Shown one piece after another: positions 52,958-64,000 of a DNA stretch of 64,000 bases. The notes below the pieces were generated by a model. The model worked only from the letters and a program-made list of their open reading frames with translations, did not search any database and had not been told where the DNA came from. The stretch is from Leucobacter zeae. GTDB taxonomy: Bacteria; Actinomycetota; Actinomycetes; Actinomycetales; Microbacteriaceae. The stretch lies in contig NZ_QYAB01000002.1 in assembly GCF_016758175.1 (NCBI RefSeq), positions 1 through 64,000 on the forward strand, given 5' to 3'. The number at the start of each line of letters is the position of its first letter. The stretch's first letter is position 1. The translations under genes and the position numbers were made by a program.

Positions 52958-53533
52958 ATGAGCATCGACACCGCAGAGCTGCCGGATCCGGAGGGCCCCG
53001 AGGATCACCCGACGCCCGCGGGGAACCCCGGCTGGCTGAGCGATGACGAGCTGAGCTTCGTGCGGGGGCGGCTGCCGATCGTCTACGTCGAGGCGGTGCC
53101 GGTGCGCCTCGACGGGCTCGGGCAGGTGACCGAGGTCGGGCTGCTGCTCCGCGCGACGCCCGAGGGCGAGATGACCCGGGCGCTCGTGTCGGGGCGCGTC
53201 CGCTTCGGCGAGACGCTGCGCGAGGCGCTCTTCCGCCATCTCGAGAACGATCTCGGGCCCATGGCCTTCCCGCAGATGCCCGCGGCGATCGCGCCCGTGC
53301 AGGTGGCGGAGTACTTCCCGATGCCCGGCATCTCGCGCTACGTCGATGAGCGTCAGCACGCGGTCTCGCTCGTCTACGTCGTGCCGGTCACGGGCACCTG
53401 CAACCCCAGGCAGGACGCGCTCGAGGTTAGCTGGATGGCGCCGGAGGAGGCGCTCGCCGCCTCGACCCTCGACGAGCTGCCCGGCGGCAGGGGCACGCTG
53501 CTGCGGCAGGCGCTCTCCGCCCTCGGCTGCTGA
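52958..53533 (+). CDS. DUF4916 family NUDIX-like protein
   Basis: This is a 191-residue protein. WLSDDELSFVRGRLPIVYVE and the FRHLENDLGPMAFPQMP region match the DUF4916 family, a NUDIX-like fold in actinobacteria. The expected NUDIX box is degenerate: GRVRFGETLREALFRHLEND lacks the REXXEE glutamates, so catalytic activity is doubtful. ATG 52958 fits the leaderless promoter, whereas the frame's earlier start at 52694 lies within the opposite-strand gene. Confidence 0.88.
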   Translation: MSIDTAELPDPEGPEDHPTPAGNPGWLSDDELSFVRGRLPIVYVEAVPVRLDGLGQVTEVGLLLRATPEGEMTRALVSGRVRFGETLREALFRHLENDLGPMAFPQMPAAIAPVQVAEYFPMPGISRYVDERQHAVSLVYVVPVTGTCNPRQDALEVSWMAPEEALAASTLDELPGGRGTLLRQALSALGC

Positions 53534-53557
53534 GGGCGCTCGCGCCGTTCGGAGGCC

Positions 53558-54016
53558 TCAGCGCCGCGACCAGGCGATGAGGTGCGCTCGCGAGAACCCC
53601 CGCGCGCACTTCGCGCACGAGGACTCTCGTGTGGGCCGCCGGAACCGGAAGTGCTCGTGCCCCGCCGGGCAGCGCCCCACCCACGGGGCCCGCTCGTGCG
53701 CGATCTCGCCCGTGTGGGTGCGCCCGCCGACGTATCCGATCTCGGCGGCGATCTCCTTCCACCGCGGTCCGTGGCCGGCGCGGGATCCCGCCATCGCGTG
53801 GGCGACCTCGTGGAGCAGCACCTGATGGATCTCGTCGTCGTCGAACTTCGCCGAGAGGTAGCGCGAGACGGTGATGCGCCGGTTCGTGTAGTCGCAGAGC
53901 CCCGCGCGCCGTTTCGCGTGGTCGAAGCCGAAGGTCCACGGGGCGCCGGGGGCGTCGCCCAGGTGCATGCGGATGAGGGCCTCCGCCCACACCCGCACCC
54001 GCGCCGGATCAGCCAC
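53558..54016 (-). CDS. SprT-like zinc metalloprotease domain protein
   Basis: This is a 152-residue protein with the zincin motif LLHEVAHAMAG (His 69, Glu 70, His 73) and a C-terminal zinc-ribbon-like pair of cysteines (C near residue 116, then CAKC). This is the SprT fold; eukaryotic Spartan relatives cut DNA-protein crosslinks. The bacterial role is not established. It starts with GTG, with no clear Shine-Dalgarno sequence. The gene ends 24 bases from the stop of the convergent DUF4916 gene. Confidence 0.88.
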   Translation of the reverse strand: MADPARVRVWAEALIRMHLGDAPGAPWTFGFDHAKRRAGLCDYTNRRITVSRYLSAKFDDDEIHQVLLHEVAHAMAGSRAGHGPRWKEIAAEIGYVGGRTHTGEIAHERAPWVGRCPAGHEHFRFRRPTRESSCAKCARGFSRAHLIAWSRR

Positions 54017-54040
54017 GGTCTGGATCCATCATGGTCGGGA

Positions 54041-54955
54041 TCATCCGCGGTCGAACAGCTCGCGGGCGGGTGCGGGGGAGTCGACCGCGGTCGCGTCGGT
54101 GACGATCGCGGCGCCGCGGGCGAACTCGTGCAGCTCGCGTCCGACGAGCATGCGAGCGGGGTGGGGGCCGCTCGCGAGCAGGCGCGGCAGCCAATCGAGT
54201 CCGTCGGTCGCGAACGCGTCGCCCGTCGGCTCGTCGGCGTCGCGCAGGGCTCCGGTCTCCGCCGCGCCGCCCGCGGCCGCAGCGACGAGCACCACGTTGC
54301 CGAAGCGTCTGCCCTTGAGCACCTGCGGCTCGGCGATCGCCGCGACCGCGCCGAAGAGCCGTGAGAGGGTCGCGACCTGACTGCGGACGAAGCGCATGCC
54401 GGCGCCGTCCGCAGCGTTGACGACCACGAGGCCGCCGGGCGCGAGGAGCGGGCGCAGCAGCTCGTAGAACTCGACGCTCGAGACGTGCGCGGGGGTGCGG
54501 TCGCCCGCGAAGATGTCGACCACGACGAGGTCCATCGCGCCGTTCATGCCCGCGGGGAGCCGGGCGAGCGCTGCGCGCGCGTCGCCGCGCCGCACGCGGA
54601 TGCTCGCGCGCCTGGGCAGCGGAGCCGCCTCGCGCACGAGATCGACGAGAGCGCCCTCGATCTCGACCACCTGCTGCCTGCTGCCCGGCCGCGTGGCTTC
54701 CACGTAGCGGGGGAGCGTGAATGCGCCGCCGCCGAGGTGCAGCGCCGAGATCGGGGCGCCCGGCAGCCGGAACAGATCGATGACGTGCCCGATCCTGCGG
54801 ATGTACTCGAAGAACAGCTCGGACGGATCCTGCAGATTCACGTGCGATTGCGGCGTGCCGTCGACGAGCAGCTGGATCGCCCCGGGAACCCAGCGGTCCT
54901 CCTCGATCTCCGCGACGAGCCCGGACGAGAGGGCGACGGGCGCCGGGAGGATCAC
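54041..54955 (-). CDS. Spermidine-synthase-like methyltransferase-fold protein
   Basis: This is a 304-residue protein with a polyamine-synthase-like Rossmann fold. It has an N-terminal strand region (QLLVDGTPQSHVNLQDPSEL), the nucleotide-binding motif ALHLGGGAFTLPRYVEATRP, an acidic ribose-binding strand (QVVEIEGALVDLV) and DLVVVDIFAG. Stand-alone actinobacterial members of this group often are not true polyamine synthases; the function is uncertain. GTG 54955 overlaps the glutaredoxin stop (GTGA), so the two are co-translated. Confidence 0.85.
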   Translation of the reverse strand: MILPAPVALSSGLVAEIEEDRWVPGAIQLLVDGTPQSHVNLQDPSELFFEYIRRIGHVIDLFRLPGAPISALHLGGGAFTLPRYVEATRPGSRQQVVEIEGALVDLVREAAPLPRRASIRVRRGDARAALARLPAGMNGAMDLVVVDIFAGDRTPAHVSSVEFYELLRPLLAPGGLVVVNAADGAGMRFVRSQVATLSRLFGAVAAIAEPQVLKGRRFGNVVLVAAAAGGAAETGALRDADEPTGDAFATDGLDWLPRLLASGPHPARMLVGRELHEFARGAAIVTDATAVDSPAPARELFDRG

Positions 54956-55245
54956 GATGCGGAGCCGAGCGACAGCTCCGCGATCTTGCGCAGCATGTCG
55001 GCGTTCGACGGTTCGACCTGATGGCTGCGGTCGGGGTAGACGATCACGGGAATGTTCGTCCGGCCGCTGATGTCCCTGGCCACGTCCGCGGCGGCGGGAT
55101 CCTGCACGAGGTCGACGTAGCGGTAGGGGGCGCCCGCGCGATCGAAGACGAGCTTCGCCCGCCGGCAATCGCCGCACCAGTCGGCGCCGAAGATGATCGT
55201 CTCGGCGGGCTCGGCGCCCCCCGCGTGGGTCTGCGAATCGCTCAT
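54952..55245 (-). CDS. Glutaredoxin/mycoredoxin-like protein
   Basis: This is a 97-residue thioredoxin-fold protein with the active site DWCGDCRRAK (Cys 24, Cys 27) and the cis-proline segment NIPVIVYPD. In an organism with mycothione reductase it probably works as a mycoredoxin, reducing mycothiol mixed disulfides (inference; the CGDC motif differs from the CGYC of mycobacterial Mrx1). It has a leaderless promoter and is coupled to the spermidine-synthase-like gene. Confidence 0.9.
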   Translation of the reverse strand: MSDSQTHAGGAEPAETIIFGADWCGDCRRAKLVFDRAGAPYRYVDLVQDPAAADVARDISGRTNIPVIVYPDRSHQVEPSNADMLRKIAELSLGSAS

Positions 55246-55251
55246 GGGTCC

Positions 55252-55257
55252 AGCCTA
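55252..55257 (-). promoter_or_regulatory. -10 element of a leaderless promoter (glutaredoxin)
   Basis: TAGGCT on the minus strand ends six bases before ATG 55245. It overlaps the last bases of the PAP2 gene. Confidence 0.5.
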
Positions 55258-55947
55258 CGCGCGACCTCCGACGCCGGGCGGCCGCTGCCGCTCGGCGGTG
55301 CCGAACCAGACGCGCCTCGCGAGGATCGCGGTGCAGGCGCCGAGCAGGGCGCCGGCGACGGTGTCGGTGAGCCAGTGCACGTGGAGCGCGGTGCGGCTCC
55401 ACATCATGCCGGCGATCCAGACGCCCGCCGCGATGCCCGCCCACCGGAGCCCCTCGCGCGAGACGCGCTCCGAGCCGGCCAGCACGAGCACGAGGGACAC
55501 GGCAAGCGCCGCAGCGCCCATCGAGTGCCCGGACGGGAAGGAGCTGGCCTGCGAATGGTAGAGCTGGTCCCAGGGGCGCGGGCGGAGCACGAGGGCCTTC
55601 ACTGCCTCGGAGAGGGCGATCCCGAGCACCGCCGCGGTGACGACGAACGCCGCGTCGCGCGCTCGCCGCATGGCGAGGAGCAGGGCGGCGGCGATCGCCG
55701 TGCACGCCGCGGCCCCGATCCCGCCGCCGACCTCGGCGAAGAAGACCGCGACGGCGAACGGCGCTGATCCCGGGGTCGCGCCCGCGGCGCCGTGCCACCA
55801 CAGGTCGATGCCCAGCGGGCCGTGATCGATGAATCTGAACGCCGCCCCGGCGAGGAGCACGGCGAGGATCCCGAGCAGCGCGCCGCGCACCGCGGCTGCG
55901 GTCGGCGCCGATCGCGCGGCAGGGCGTGCGGTGGATCCTCGGCTCAT
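55255..55947 (-). CDS. PAP2 family lipid phosphatase
   Basis: This is a 230-residue membrane phosphatase of the PAP2 type. The three active-site motifs are present: KALVLRPRPW, SSFPSGHSMGA and SRTALHVHWLTD. About six membrane helices are predicted. It likely removes phosphate from undecaprenyl diphosphate, phosphatidic acid or a similar lipid at the membrane. ATG 55947 fits a leaderless promoter; the frame stays open upstream without support. Confidence 0.92.
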   Translation of the reverse strand: MSRGSTARPAARSAPTAAAVRGALLGILAVLLAGAAFRFIDHGPLGIDLWWHGAAGATPGSAPFAVAVFFAEVGGGIGAAACTAIAAALLLAMRRARDAAFVVTAAVLGIALSEAVKALVLRPRPWDQLYHSQASSFPSGHSMGAAALAVSLVLVLAGSERVSREGLRWAGIAAGVWIAGMMWSRTALHVHWLTDTVAGALLGACTAILARRVWFGTAERQRPPGVGGRA

Positions 55948-55953
55948 CCCGCC

Positions 55954-55959
55954 ACGATA
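55954..55959 (-). promoter_or_regulatory. -10 element of a leaderless promoter (PAP2)
   Basis: TATCGT on the minus strand ends six bases before ATG 55947. Confidence 0.5.
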
Positions 55960-56038
55960 GCCGGGGGAGGCGCACCCGCAGCTGGGAGGGCCGGGCGGCT
56001 CGACGGCGTGTCGCGCGGAAATCCGCGGTGCGGACGGC

Positions 56039-56067
56039 TGGACAGCGTGTAACGATGCTGTTACAGT
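56039..56067 (+). promoter_or_regulatory. Promoter of rpoBC
   Basis: TGGACA (56039-56044) and TACAGT (56062-56067) are separated by exactly 17 bases. Transcription should start near 56074 and give a leader of about 147 bases. GTAAC-N6-GTTAC (56049-56064) is an inverted repeat in the spacer that could bind a regulator. The leader also holds a small GCGC-GAAA-GCGC stem. Confidence 0.6.
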
Positions 56068-56220
56068 AGATAGCTGCACTACGGACACCAGTGTGCCTTC
56101 ATATAGAGGTCGGCCTCGAGAGCTGGCGCGAAAGCGCAGATGAGCCTCGCCCGCGTGATCCGATGCAATTCTCGCAAGACCAGGTCAACCGGCCCGACGG
56201 GGCCCACGGAGGTAGTTTCC

Positions 56221-59718
<3,498 letters not shown>

Positions 59719-59759
59719 TCCGGACCGAACGAACTTTCACAGTTACCAAGGAGAACATT

Positions 59760-63653
<3,894 letters not shown>

Positions 63654-63667
63654 GCGCTGAGTCGGAG

Positions 63668-63702
63668 CGAAGCGGGCGTCCCCTCCGGGGGCGCCCGCTT
63701 CG
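63668..63702 (+). terminator. Terminator hairpin after rpoC
   Basis: CGAAGCGGGCG pairs with CGCCCGCTTCG, with additional C/G pairs toward a short loop; the arms are about 16 bases. It starts 15 bases after the rpoC stop. No long T run follows, as is usual in this GC-rich DNA. Confidence 0.75.
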
Positions 63703-63801
63703 TCGTACTCCGAGGAGTTCGCGGAGTCGCATCCATCGGGGGCCCGTATCCCGGGAAACCGGCGCGCGCTACGCGCGATGTCCGGGGAGGCTTGTACGGT
63801 G

Positions 63802-63823
63802 GGGCGCAGAATGTTCTGCGCCC
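63802..63823. promoter_or_regulatory. Perfect 10-bp inverted repeat at a predicted transcription start
   Basis: GGGCGCAGAA and TTCTGCGCCC are exact reverse complements around TG. TACGGT at 63795-63800 could be the -10 box of the following gene, which would place the transcription start within the repeat. It is a candidate operator or a 5' leader stem. Confidence 0.5.
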
Positions 63824-63870
63824 GGCGTCCGCCGGCTCCGGGTGCACCGACTCCTACGAGAGGTGATGCC

Positions 63871-64000
63871 ATGAGCGACGAGCGCGAGACGGGCGCGTCG
63901 AGGGCCGCTGAGACGCCTGAATCGTCGGTGAATCCCGGCGCCCCGGTCGAGGAGACCGAGGCCAGCCGCACCGAGATCCTGGAGGCCGTCGAGCGCTCGA
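63871..64000 (+). CDS. Start of a gene running off the window, acidic N-terminus
   Basis: The frame is open from ATG 63871 to the end of the window (43 codons), with GAGAGG seven bases before the start. The visible part is polar and Glu/Ala/Ser/Thr-rich (MSDERETGASRAAETPESS...), like a disordered N-terminal tail. No family can be named from this part. Confidence 0.7.
   Translation, partial: MSDERETGASRAAETPESSVNPGAPVEETEASRTEILEAVERS

Noticed and set aside
56140-56220. ATG 56140 as the rpoB start
   Set aside because: No Shine-Dalgarno sequence and an unusual N-terminus; TTG 56221 has GGAGG at eight bases and gives the normal length.
56074-56220. Riboswitch or ribosomal-protein leader in the rpoB 5' region
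   Set aside because: Only one small stem was found and no known aptamer pattern; the leader length alone is weak evidence.

Overview
The window is 64 kb of very GC-rich DNA from an actinobacterium, most likely a member of the Microbacteriaceae and perhaps close to Leucobacter (inference). The reasons are the strong G/C third-position bias, a mycothione reductase with the mycothiol-type CLNFGCIPTK motif, the gene order tlyA-nadK-recN ... pyrG-nudix-xerD-parA-scpA-scpB-rluB ... tyrA-cmk-der, and many promoters of the TANNNT type that sit directly on the start codon. No tRNA, CRISPR array, insertion sequence or phage gene was seen. No gap between genes exceeds 300 bases.

Layout. 1-3.2 kb: the end of an rRNA operon (5S rRNA), then an Arg/Asp/Gly-repeat TPR protein and a HAD phosphatase. 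3.2-21.3 kb: the housekeeping block tlyA, nadK, recN, pyrG, nudix, xerD, parA, scpA, scpB and rluB. It is interrupted by a SulP/AI-2E transporter pair and by a two-component/lipoprotein operon with a LysR/EamA pair. 21.3-34.0 kb: an accessory catabolic block holding an isopropylmalate-dehydrogenase-family enzyme, aldehyde dehydrogenase, short-chain dehydrogenase, amidase, a peptide-type ABC importer and a FadR/GntR-family regulator. An HxlR/quinone-reductase pair sits inside it. 34.0-36.1 kb: an MFS transporter diverging from an AsnC/Lrp regulator. 36.1-39.5 kb: tyrA-cmk-der, resuming the conserved order. 39.5-46.2 kb: small regulator/transporter modules (PadR, TetR/MFS), RraA-like and YhhN-like genes, and a repeat-rich intergenic region. 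46-56 kb: redox, NUDIX and cell-envelope genes, most with their own leaderless promoter. 56.2-63.7 kb: rpoB and rpoC, then a terminator and the start of a further gene.

The most interesting system is the block at 21.3-34.0 kb. A 14-bp sequence, ATGGTAAGGCCACT, is present exactly between the divergent dehydrogenase and aldehyde-dehydrogenase promoters and again between the divergent importer and GntR promoters. A weaker copy precedes the amidase. The four enzyme chemistries are amide hydrolysis, alcohol oxidation, aldehyde oxidation and oxidative beta-decarboxylation of a substituted malate. They are those needed to degrade pantothenate to beta-alanine and 2-oxoisovalerate through pantoate, 4-dehydropantoate and 3,3-dimethylmalate. 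I propose a GntR-controlled pantothenate (or closely related hydroxy-acyl amide) uptake and catabolic regulon. The shared operator is seen directly; the substrate is inference.

Other points of note are a NUDIX-NYN fusion protein, an RpoB with Asn in place of the usual His in the rifampicin pocket, families of extragenic palindromes, and several symmetrical operators next to their likely regulators.
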